A stretch of DNA of 64,000 bases from positions 419,612-483,611 of the forward strand of contig CBDATE010000033.1 in the NCBI GenBank assembly GCA_965199815.1. The letters run 5' to 3'. Shown here in pieces: positions 35,007 through 45,800 of the stretch. The DNA is from Azotimanducus sp965199815 (GTDB taxonomy: Bacteria > Pseudomonadota > Gammaproteobacteria > Pseudomonadales > Azotimanducaceae). A program made the position numbers and the translations under genes. Within the stretch, counting starts at the first letter, position 1. Every line of letters begins with the position of its first letter. Under the pieces are notes generated by a model. That model saw only the letters and a list, made by a program, of their open reading frames with translations. It made no database searches and was not told the DNA's origin.

Positions 35007-36425
35007 CTACGCGCTGTAGTACATCTCGAACTCGATGGGATGGGTGGCCTGCATGAGCCTGGCCACTTCATCTTTCTTGAGTTCCATGTATCCGTCAATG
35101 GCATCGTCGGTGAAGACTCCGCCGACAGTGAGGAACTCCCGATCATTGTTGAGCGCCTCGATGGCATCTCGCAATGACGGCGCGACCGTGGCAACATTCC
35201 TTGCCTTCAGTTCCTGTTCGGAGAGCGCGTAGTAATCTGCCTCCAGAGGCTCCCCCGGATCGATTTCGTTGATGATGCCGTCGAGACCTGCCATGAGCAT
35301 GGCGGCGAAAGCCAGATAGGGGTTGCCGGAGCTGTCCGGGAAGCGCACTTCGATGCGCCGCCCTTTGGGACTCCCCTGAATGAACGGAATACGAATTGAT
35401 GCCGACCGGTTACGTGCCGAATAGGCCAGCAATGTCGGGGCTTCAAAGCCCGGCACCAGGCGCTTGTAGGAATTGGTGGTGGCGTTGGTGAATGCATTCA
35501 GTGCCCGCGCATGCTTCATGATGCCGCCAATATAGTGCAGGGCAGTTTGCGACAGGCCGGCATAGCCCTTGCCCTGAAAGAGGTTCTTGCCATCCTTCCA
35601 GATGGACTGGTGCACATGCATCCCGTTACCGTTATCGCCCATCAACGGCTTGGGCATGAAGGTGGCTGTCTTGCCCCAGGAGGCGGCCACGTTCTGGACA
35701 ACATACTTGTAGGTTTGCAGTTCGTCCGCCTTGAGCACCAGAGAATTGAAGCGGACACCGATTTCGCCCTGTCCGGCTGTGCCCACCTCGTGGTGATGCA
35801 CCTCGACATCCAGGCCCATATCCATCATGGTGCTACACATGGCCGCACGGATATCGGCCATGCTGTCCACCGGGGGTACCGGGAAATAGCCGCCCTTGAC
35901 GGCGGGTCGGTGGCCGAGATTGCCGCCGTCATAATCCTTGCCGGAAGACCAGGCGGCCTCCTCGGACTCGATTTCGTAGCCGATCTTGGCCATGCTGACT
36001 TCAAAGCGTACGCCATCGAACACAAAGAACTCGGCCTCGGGCCCGAAGTAGGCGACATCGCCGATGCCGATATTTTGCAGGTGGGCTTCGGCTGCCTTGG
36101 CGATGCCCCGCGGGTCGCGGTTGTACGGCATCATGGTGGTGGGTTCCACTACATCGCAGCGGAGAATGACGGTGGGTTCCTCGAGGAATGGGTCGAGTAC
36201 CGCCGAGCGATCATCCGGTACCAGCATCATGTCGGACTCGTGAATGGACTTCCAGCCGGCAATGGACGAGCCATCGAACATGATGCCGTTACTCAAGTCT
36301 TCGTCGGTTGCCCGTGTGGCAGGAATAGTTGTGTGTTGCGCTTTGCCACGCGGGTCGGTGAAGCGCAGATCTACCCAGCGCGCCTCATGCGTATTGATGA
36401 GTTCTTGTGTTTTCTTGTACAGCAT
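35007..36425 (-). CDS. glnA: Glutamine synthetase, type I
   Basis: This enzyme makes glutamine from glutamate, ammonia and ATP. The 472-residue protein (family about 469) has MFDGSSIAGW near 50, the metal-binding PEAEFFVFD, NGMHVHQS, the ATP-site KPLMGDNGNGMH, and the substrate loop with NRSASIRIP. Its C-terminus is FEMYYSA. A tyrosine pair (ADYYALSEQE) lies where the adenylylated tyrosine of enteric GlnA is found, although the surrounding residues differ from the usual NLYDLPP. I chose ATG 36425 (MLYKKTQEL) because GAGGA sits seven bases upstream; the longer form adds eight residues with no support. A sigma-54 promoter lies about 80 bases upstream, which fits control by nitrogen through NtrC. 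Confidence 0.95.
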   Translation of the reverse strand: MLYKKTQELINTHEARWVDLRFTDPRGKAQHTTIPATRATDEDLSNGIMFDGSSIAGWKSIHESDMMLVPDDRSAVLDPFLEEPTVILRCDVVEPTTMMPYNRDPRGIAKAAEAHLQNIGIGDVAYFGPEAEFFVFDGVRFEVSMAKIGYEIESEEAAWSSGKDYDGGNLGHRPAVKGGYFPVPPVDSMADIRAAMCSTMMDMGLDVEVHHHEVGTAGQGEIGVRFNSLVLKADELQTYKYVVQNVAASWGKTATFMPKPLMGDNGNGMHVHQSIWKDGKNLFQGKGYAGLSQTALHYIGGIMKHARALNAFTNATTNSYKRLVPGFEAPTLLAYSARNRSASIRIPFIQGSPKGRRIEVRFPDSSGNPYLAFAAMLMAGLDGIINEIDPGEPLEADYYALSEQELKARNVATVAPSLRDAIEALNNDREFLTVGGVFTDDAIDGYMELKKDEVARLMQATHPIEFEMYYSA

Positions 36426-36471
36426 CAGGGTGTCCTCGGCTCCTTGCAAACAGTGATCTGGTTAGGTAATG

Positions 36472-36493
36472 TTGGAGCCACAGTCGGCACCAA
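36472..36493. promoter_or_regulatory. Imperfect palindrome at the glnA transcription start
   Basis: TTGGAGCC at 36472-36479 and GGCACCAA at 36486-36493 form an 8-bp inverted repeat with one mismatch, across the expected start of the glnA transcript. It could be a repressor site or leader hairpin. It is too short to be sure. Confidence 0.25.
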
Positions 36494-36504
36494 ACAAGGG
36501 ATAC

Positions 36505-36520
36505 AGCAAAAATCGTGCCA
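36505..36520 (-). promoter_or_regulatory. Sigma-54 (RpoN) promoter of glnA
   Basis: On the minus strand the sequence reads TGGCAC-GATTT-TTGCT, which matches the sigma-54 consensus TGGCAC-N5-TTGCW exactly. Transcription would start about 12 bases downstream, near 36493, leaving a leader of about 68 bases before the glnA ATG. Sigma-54 control of glnA with the activator NtrC is well known in proteobacteria. I could not find a clear NtrC site upstream. Confidence 0.8.
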
Positions 36521-36597
36521 GATTCAGCTGCGCGTTGGCAGTTGACAGCGGGTGCCTTGGCAGATGCGTGTCCGATGTGTCCGATACCGAAAAAAGG

Positions 36598-36603
36598 TAG
36601 AAT
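36598..36603 (+). promoter_or_regulatory. Candidate -10 element for giant gene 2
   Basis: TAGAAT is preceded by GAAAAAAGG, like the TAGAAT after GGAAAAGG at 56191 and after GAAAAGTAG at 55390. No convincing -35 is seen 16-18 bases upstream. Transcription would start near 36610, about 20-28 bases before the upstream ORF. Confidence 0.3.
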
Positions 36604-36628
36604 CAATAAATAAACTTCCCTGTACAGG

Positions 36629-36799
36629 ATGATGCGGATGCTATCCGGAGTGTCGAGTTCGTCCGGGCTTTCCGGGCTGGTCTCCCTGAACATTTTTCGC
36701 GGTACGCGCAGCGCCCGCCGCGCCCATGCTAGCGTTCATGGTATCCCCCATAGTAGCCCCCCCCCCCCCCCCTCAACAACAACAGCAGCAGGTGCGTAG
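36629..36799 (+). CDS. Upstream ORF through the poly-C tract, ending one base before giant gene 2
   Basis: ATG 36629 (further in-frame ATGs at 36632 and 36638; the last has AGGA at good spacing) begins a 56-codon frame. It passes through the C16 tract as five prolines and ends with TAAGA and TAG at 36797-36799. One base later comes the giant gene's ATG at 36801. The upstream ORF of giant gene 3 ends with the same residues in the same place. The peptide has no known domain. I infer that its translation is coupled to that of the giant gene and depends on tract length. Confidence 0.4.
   Translation: MMRMLSGVSSSSGLSGLVSLNIFRGTRSARRAHASVHGIPHSSPPPPPSTTTAAGA
36757..36772 (+). repeat. Poly-C tract (16 C) at the 5' end of giant gene 2
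   Basis: Sixteen C residues lie 28 bases before ATG 36801, inside the upstream ORF and also inside an alternative longer N-terminus from ATG 36726. A change of one or two bases would redirect the upstream frame either into the giant ORF or into a different stop. The tract is a strong candidate for slippage. Confidence 0.85.
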
Positions 36800-36800
36800 C

Positions 36801-39800
36801 ATGGCCCGCCTCTCAGCCCCCACAGTCAGAGATGTCTGCACAGCCCTGACGCACCTGCGGTGCGCCTCGCGTACTACCTCCCTCGCGCTGCTGTCGTTTG
36901 TGGCGCTGCCCATCCTGTGCATGGGCCTGCTGCCGACTGCGACGTACGCGCAGTCGAACTCGGCTGAGACGCAGCTCGAGGCGTTGCAACTGTCGGAGGG
37001 CACCAAGCTGCGGATGCCCCCGGCGAACCTCTTCGAGGCGGACACCCTCACGTACGACGATACGGTGACCGAGGATGTGCGCTCGCTGACGGTGACACCC
37101 ACGGTCAAGACCAGCGGTGCCACGGTGACGGTGAACGGCAAGCCGGTGGTCAGCGGCATGGCGAGCGAGCCGGTCGCGCTCGATTACCGCGCCAACGCCA
37201 TCATCATCGTGGTGACCTCGGCGGACGGTATGGACTCGCGCACCTATCGCGTGAACATGCTGCGGACCGGCGGTGCCGACCTGAGTGCGCTGACGATTAC
37301 CCAGGGTACGCTGAATCCGGCGTTCGCACCGGATGCGAGGAGCTACACCGTCACGGTTGCGAACAGCGTGAGCGTGTTGTACGTGACGCCGACCGTCGCC
37401 ACCGCAGGTGCCACCATATCGATAGACGGCGCGGCCGTGGCCAGCGGCGCGCAGAGCGGGCCGCTCACGCTGAGCAAAGGCACGAACACCATCAACATTG
37501 CAGTGACTCCGCCGGGCCTTGCAGCGAGCAGCACGAACACGAGCTTCTACGTGTTGACCGTACATCGTGTCGGTGATGCCGAGTTGAGTGCGCTCACGCT
37601 TTCCACGGGTACGCTTGAAGGCACAGAGAATCCGACCTTCACACCGGTATCCACCGGCATATTGAACCCGGACTTCGCGCCGGGCACCCTGAACTATTTC
37701 GCCAATGTCGTTGGCAGCGTGACCGGGTTGACGGTGACACCTGTAGCCAGCGCCGGTGCCACGGTAATGGTGAACGGCACGGCCGTGACCAGTGGCTCGG
37801 CGAGCGGGGCCATCGATTTGAGGACAGGTAGCGTCACCACGAATGTGTCCATCGTGGTGACTGCGGGCAGCACCACGAAAACCTACACAGTCGCGGTGAA
37901 CCGGCATTCCACCAATAGTTGGAACCCCATACAGGGTCTCCAGTTGCAGATGGTCGGCGGCCCATTCAGTTCGCCCAGGGACGCGATACTCAACGTGTCC
38001 ATCCAGCCGAACAGGCTCACCTATCGAGTGTTCGATCCGGTGCCTTTGGGTGCCTCGCTCGAAATGAGACTCAATCCCGTCGGCCTGGCTGATCTCAACA
38101 AGTTCACGATCAACGGTCGAAAGGTTGTCGCTTACCGATATACCCCTGTACCCCTGCAGGCCGGTGAGAACAATGTCGTGATTCAGGGTGTGAGCCGGGC
38201 TGGTGCCACAGGCATCGTCACAGTCACCATAGACAAGCAGCACCCCGCGGCGCTCACCGATCTCGTGCCGTCCGCGGGCACACTGCGTCCGGCCTTCAAC
38301 CCGACATTCGAGCGCTACTATCGGGTCACGCTGCCGCCCGATGTGGGCGCGTTCACGGTGACACCGCAGTCAGACGACAGCGAACTGCGTACCGATGCCG
38401 GCGGCATTCGTACCAGAGTCGCGGAGCCGGTAGGTACGCCGAGCAGGCCCATCCTGCTGGATCCGGGGCAGGCCAAGACCACATGGGTGTGGGTCTATCG
38501 CGAAGACCAGACCGGCACCCGGCGCTATATCAAGGATCGTCTCTACGAGGTGCGGGTGGTCCGCCCGGGGGCAGGGGATGCGGCGGATGCCAGCCTGAGC
38601 GCGCTGGTATTGGATGAGGTCGAGGAGGCCGCGGACTTGAGCCTGACATCCCTGAGAACCCTGACGCTGTCGCCGGGATTTGCCGCCGACACCACCAGTT
38701 ACGCCCTGTCGGTGCCGCCGGACTTCAAGAAGCTGCGCGTACTGCCCACCGCAAACAACGCCGCCCTGAACGACGATGATGAAACCTTCAGGATGGTCCT
38801 GAACGGCAAGGGTGTCAGGCAAGCGGAAATCAAGGGTGCGCTGACCCTGCGCACCGGTGTCAACGAGATCCTGCTGTCGGTGCGCGCCGCCGACGAGGTC
38901 ACCTGGCGCACCTACCGAATCGTCGTCACCAAACGCGCGCCCGCCACCCTCGAGGCGCTCGCGCTCGCCTGGGCATCGCCGGGCACCAACCAGCGCCCGG
39001 CCGACCTGAGCGACAGCGACTTCACTGCGATTGATCCCGTGCCGGTCTTTGCCTCGGGTACCGCCAGTTATACGGTGAGCGTACCGAGTACGGCGACGCT
39101 GCTGCGCCTCACCCCGACCCGGCCGGACAAGGTGGATCAGGATGATGCGGATGCCAGGGTGACGGTGAACGATGTGGCACTGGGCACATCCGAGGCTTCT
39201 TTCGTATCGCTGGTCGCGGGCGGCAACCGGATTGCGCTGTCGGTGATGGCTGCGGACGGCATCAGCCGCATGGACTACTCGCTGCTCGTCACCCGTGCCT
39301 TGCCGCCGAGCGGGCAGCTGTCGCTGTCCTTCGCCAATCAGCCGCGCATTCTGGTGCAGGCCGGCGCGGCCATGGCGAGTGTGACGCTGCCCGCCGCCAC
39401 CGGCGGCACCGCCCCCTACAGCTATACACTCGTCACGGGCGCACCGACCTGGCTCAGCCTTGATGCGAGTACGCGTGCCCTGACTGGCACCGCGCCCGCA
39501 GGCACGGGAAGCGACCGGGTGTCGGTGCAGGTAACCGACAGTGCCAGCGCCACCGCGACTGCCTCGTTCAGTCTGGTGCGCGCTGCCCTCGCTTTCGGTG
39601 CAGTGCCGCCGCTGGACCGGGTGTATCCGGTCAATCAGGCGATTACCGATCTGGTGCTGCCCGCCGCCACCGGCGGTACCGGCGCGGTCACCTACACCCT
39701 GACCCCGCCCCTGCCTGCCGGGCTCACCTTCACTGCCTCGACGCGCACCCTCGCCGGTACGCCGAGCGCCGCCACCGCGACCACCGTGTACACCTACCTG

Positions 39801-42800
39801 GCCACGGACTCCGCCTCGCCCACGGCAAACACAGCGCAGCTCAGGTTCTCCCTGACCGTGGAGGCAGATCAGGTGCCCTCCTTCGGCGCGGCCTCCGTCC
39901 CCGATCAGGTGCTGGTGAAGGACGAGCTCGCGCCGAGCCTGCGGCTGCCTGTGGCGGCGGGTGGCAACGCGCCGCTCACCTACGCCCTCACCCCGGCTTT
40001 ACCGGCAGGGCTCGCTTTCAATGCAGCCATGCGCATCATCAGCGGTACGCCGACAGCCGTAACGAGTCCTGCCGAATACACGCTCACCGTCACTGACGCG
40101 GACGGGCAGACAGCGACGCTCACCTTCCGGCTCGAAGTGCTCGCACAGGCGGACAGTGCGCCGCTGCTGCCGACGGACAGTGTGTTGACGGATCGCATCC
40201 TGATGGAGAATGTGCAGACCGAGACCATCACCCTGCCGGCGGCGACCGGCGGCAACGGGACGCTGACCTACACCCTGATGCCGGACCTGCCGACGGGGCT
40301 CACCTTCAATGCCGCAACGCGCACCATCAGTGGTACGCCGACGGTCGCCTCGTCGCCCCAGATATTCACCTACCGGGTGAGTGATGGCGACAGCAATACC
40401 GCGGCCAGCGATAGTGACCAGCGCCGCTTTACGTTGGCCGTGTTATCGGCACCGACCATGAATGCGCCCGGCATCACCTACCCGGCGGCACCGACCGGAT
40501 TGCAGGTGGGTACGGCGATGCGTGGCCTGCTGCCGGTCGTCGGCGGCTTCTCCGGTACACCGACCTATACCCTGACGGGCACACTGCCCGCGGGGCTCAG
40601 CCTCGATGCTGCTACCGGCGTTATCAGCGGTACACCGACCGAGGTCAAGGCCGGTGTCAGCACCGTCACCGTGACGGCGATGGCGGGCAGCGAGTCGCCG
40701 CGCAGTGCTTCGGTCACACTGCCGGCGGTGAGCGCGAAGCCCACCGCAGTGAGCGGCCTCACCGTGACACCCCTGTCCGACACCGGGTTATTCGTCCAGT
40801 GGAGCGCGGCTACGGTAGCCGCGGACGGCTACTGGGTACGCTGGCGCGAGAATCGGCCGGGCCAGCGCTTTGTTTCGCGCGTCGAAACGACCCAAACCAG
40901 CTACACGATTGAGGGCTTGCGTTCCGGCACGGCGTATCTGGTGCGCGTGGACACCCTGAAGCTCGACAAACGGCGCGCGGCCGGCACCGCGCAGACGGCG
41001 ACTGGCACCACGAACACAGCGTCGGCGAGTACGGCCCCGTTTCTGCGTTTCGCGCCCCAACCAGACAAGCTCGTGGTGGGACAAACTATTGATCGCATAT
41101 TCCCCGATGTGAGGAACTTTGCGAACGGTGCCGTCATCACCTACTCGGTGGCTTCGGGCACCCTGCCGTCCGGGCTCAGCCTTGATGCTGCGACCGGCGC
41201 GATCAGCGGTGCGCCGGACACGCCGAACGACATGGAGGTTCTGGTCACCTTCAGAGCCACTGCCGGTGCGCAGACCGCGGACGGTAATATCCTCTTTCCG
41301 GATGTGGAACGCGGCCTCAGGTACCCGACCCCGCGCCCCCTGTTCGCGGGCATCGGCATCACCCCGCTCGCGCCGATTGTCACCGGCTTCACGCTCACAG
41401 GCGAACAGAAGTTGACGTTTCGGGCGATCACCAATCCGCCATCCGGGCTGCTCCTCGATACCGAGACCGGCGTGATCAGCGGCGCGCCGAACGAGCCGAG
41501 CCAGAGTCCGCAGGAAATGATCCTGGATGTGAGGGTCCAGGGCGCCTCGCAACGGGCTGTGTACACCCTCCTCTTCCCGCCAGTGCAACCGACACCGGAT
41601 CTGCGCTACGACGGGTTGCCGGTGCCATTGCAAGTGGGCGCGCCCGTCAGCCTGACACCGATAGTGGGGTCAAACTTTACCGCTGTCAGATACATGCTGA
41701 CCGACGGTACCCTGCCAGCCGGGCTGAGCTTCAGTACCAGCACGGGCGTGATCAGTGGTACGCCGACCACGCCCGCGCAAAGCGTGGACGAGCAAGGGGT
41801 GAGCGTGACGGTGACGGCCACGGGCACCAAGCCTGACGGTGGTGGCAGTCGGGCGATTGCCACCCCCATCGCCAGGGTTGACTTCCAGCCGGTACGATAC
41901 GCGCCCCCGACCATCGCGGCCATTTCCGACATCACCAACCTCGTGGTGGGGGCCTCGCAGCGGGTGTCGGTGACGCTGAGTGGCGTACCCGTCGGCGCGA
42001 CTTCGGCCATCGGGGCGACCCTCGGCAGCGTGGAAATGGATGGCACCTTTTCGGTGAACAGCATCGCCGTGGGTACGGTCGGCACGGACAGCATCACTCT
42101 GTACGGCCTGCGGGCGGGCATGGAGACGGTGACGGTGACCGCCACTGTGGGCGAGGGTGTGGCGGCCTCCCGTGAAGGCCGAACCACTTTTCAATTGACC
42201 GTGACCGACGCGACGCTCACGGCAGAGGCCGGCGACCCGCCGACATCAACAGCGGTGGGCACTGCCGTGACGCTGACCGGCTCGGCGCGTGGCGGTGCGC
42301 CGGCAGTGATGAACCGGATGGCATCCTACGGCTATGCCTGGACGGTGGTAAGCGAGCCGACGAGTTCCAGCGTGTCGATCAGCGATGCGGACAAGGCGAG
42401 CGCGTCCTTCACGCCCACCCACAACGGCACCTATCAGCTGCGCCTCACCGTCACCGACTCGGCCACCCCCACGGCCAACACTGCCATGGACACGGTGGAT
42501 GTGGTGGTGCCCACCTCGTCGGGTACCAACAGCAGTCCGGTCATTACCGACATCGACGACAAGAGCGTCACCTTCGGTGCGACGCTCGAGGTGGATGTGG
42601 ATGCCACGGACGCGGATGCGGGCGATACGCTGGTCTTCAAGGCGGCATCGGACGACACGGGCGTGGCCACGGTGACCCCGACCGCCGATACCACTCTCGT
42701 CACCGACAGCAAGATAACGCTGACCCCGGTCGCCGTCGGCACAGCTACTATCACTGTGACGGTGAGTGACGGCACGGACAATGTGACTGACACCTTCGAG

Positions 42801-45800
42801 TTGACGGTGGAAGCGGCCAAACTGGGCAAGCCGACGGGTCTCGCGCTGAAGACGGACAGCAAGAGCAAGACTGGCTTCACGGTGACGTGGGATGCGGTGA
42901 CGAATGCCGCGGGCTATACGGCGAGCGCCATGCGTTCCGACAATACCGGCACGGCGGTGACCGGCACGGTGGATACGAGCGGAACCACGCCCGAAGCGGT
43001 GTTCACCGGCCTGGCGGAGGACATCGCCTACACGGTGACGGTGACGGCCACCGGCAGCGGCAACTATGCGAACAGTGATGCCTCGGACGGGTTCGAGGTG
43101 ACCACGGCGGCCAACTCGGCACCGACAGTGGCCAACGCGATTGACGATCAGGCGGCGACGGTGGATACGGCGTTCAGCTTCACCCTGCCGGCGGGCACCT
43201 TCAGTGACGCCGACAGTGGCGACAGCCTTACTTACACGGCCCAGCAAACGGATGGGACGACGGACAGCGCGCTCCCGACCTGGCTGGGCTTCACCGCGGG
43301 CACGGGTGTCTTCTCGGGTACGCCGACATCCACGGACACCGGAACGCTGTCGGTGAAGGTGACGGCGAGCGACGGCACGGATTCGGCGAGCGATACCTTC
43401 GATATTGTGGTGTCGGCGGCGGACAGCGCCCCCGCCTTCGCGGACAGCACGACCATCGCGGACAAGACCTTCACGGTGGATGCCGAGATAACTGCCTTCA
43501 CCCTGCCGGAGGCGACAGGAGGCAACGGTACCATCAGCTACGCGCTGACCCCCGATCTGCCGACGGGGCTGAGCTTGGATGAGTCCACGCGCGAGGTGAG
43601 CGGTACGCCGACGGCGGCAGCAGCCGAGGCCACCTACACCTGGCGGGCTTCGGACAGTGACAGCAACACCGCGAACAGCGACAGCAGCGCCCTGACCTTC
43701 ATGTTGACGGTGAACAAGGCCACGCTGGCGACACCGGCCAACCTGGCGCTGAAAACGAATACGCGGAGCAAGACCGGCTTCACGGTGACCTGGGATGCAG
43801 TGACGAATGCGACGGGCTACACGGCGACGGCAACGCCGAGCGGTGGATCTGCGGTGACCGGTACGGTGAGTGTGCCGAGCAGCGGCCCGGAAGCAGTGTT
43901 CACCGGCTTGACGGCGGGAACGACCTACACGGTGAGCGTGGTGGCCACGGGCAACACAGCCAATTACGAGGCCAGTACAGCCGCGACGCTGAGTCAGGCG
44001 ACGGCGGCCAATTCGGCACCGACAGTGGCCACCGAGATTCCCGATCAGGCGGCGACTGTGGGTACAGCGTTCAGCTTCACCCTGCCGACGGGCACCTTCA
44101 GCGATGCCGACAGTGGCGACAGCCTCACCTATACGGCCCAGCAAACGGACGGTACGACAGACGGGACGACGGACAGTGCGCTCCCCACCTGGCTGAGCTT
44201 CACCGCGGGCACGGGTGTCTTCTCGGGTACGCCGACATCCACGGACACCGGAACGCTGATGGTGAAGGTGACGGCGAGTGATGGCACGGATTCGGCGAGC
44301 GACACCTTCGATATTGTGGTGAGCGCACCGGTGCCTCTCCCGACCTTGAGTATCGCGGTGGTGAAGACTCCGGATATCTCTATTCAAGGAAAGTTCGCCG
44401 ACGCAAATGAAGACATAGGTACGGTTGAATTCGCGGTCACCCTGTCCGCCGCCAGCACCGACAGGGTGACGGTGGAGTACGCCACCGAGGATATCGCCGC
44501 CGGTGATCCGGCACTCGATCCGAGTGATGTATATAGGGCTATCGTCGGCGAGGATTACACCGCCGTCACGGGTGCGCTCATCTTTGCGCCGGGCGAGACC
44601 AGCAAGACCTTCTCGGTGCAGATCATTAACGACGGTATGTATGAGGAGATCTCCAATGTATTCCGCGTCAAGTTGAGCAATCCGTCCGCAGCCACCATCG
44701 CAGCCAACCAGGGGGAGGTGGACTTCAGGATCGGCAACGACGACCCGCCGCCTCCCATATCGCTCATGGCGGTGGGTCTGGCGAGCACCGGCTCGCCGGG
44801 GGCGGCCCTGGCCACCCCGGAAGGGAAGTTGAGCGTGGTCGAGGGCGACAGCGGCTCGACCGATGTGACCTTCACCGTTACGCAAGCCATGGAGGTTGGC
44901 TGGACAAGCATTAACCCCGGTCTCTTGACCCGCGAAACTCTATCCGCTACCACCGCTACCGCCGGTACGGATTTTACGGAAGTGACCAACATGGATCTTA
45001 CGCTTGGTGCGGGTGAGACGCAGACTACTTTCACCTTGTCGATTACCGGCGACACGGATGCCGAGGGTGACGAGCTCTTCCATGTTGAATTCAGTCGTTT
45101 CGACCCCCGAAGCATTGTGACCAATTCCGGCGAAGCAAGGTTCCTGATCGAGATCACCATCGTGGATGACGACGGGGTACCTTCCAAGCCGCGCGCGCCG
45201 CGCCTGACGGCCTCGGCGAGCGGCCAGTTGACGGTGAATTGGGCGGCACCGGCGGACGACGGCGGCCAGCCCATCGATGACTACGATGTGCGCTACCGTG
45301 TGAAGCCGACCTCCGGGGACCCCGCCTGGACGGAAGAAGCCTCATCCACCGCTGACAGTACCGCCCTGACGAGGGTCATCACCGGCCTCACCGACGGCAC
45401 CGCGTATCAGGTGCAGGTGCGCGCGGAGAACGAGAATGGCGACGGTGCCTGGTCGGATACGACGGAAGCTACGCCGGTGGCCAGCCCGAGCACATCGCCG
45501 ACGGCGGAATACAATCCGGGCAGCGGAGCACTGGTCATTCGCAATGCCCCTCTCCGCGCAATTGATGCAACTTTCATCAACAGATTCAATGCCCAGTTTC
45601 ATGTCGTCGAGATTACGATAAGCAATGGCTCCTTTGGAGGCAGGACGGCAAGCTCTCTGACCTTGATGGTGGGTAGCGCCAGAAAGGTCTATTCGGCTGG
45701 CGGGACAGATGCGGGCGAACGCTCCTGGCGCGCGGTCGACGCTCAGGAGGTGACTGAAGGTAGCGCCACCATCAGCACGAAAATACCAGGTGCCAGCATC

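Noticed and set aside
36726..36800. Longer N-terminus of giant protein 2 from ATG 36726 (Pro5-Gln6 leader)
   Set aside because: The paralogous start in giant gene 3 (MAHLPAPT with a strong ribosome binding site) aligns with ATG 36801, so the extension is less likely to be the main start. It could still be used at other tract lengths.
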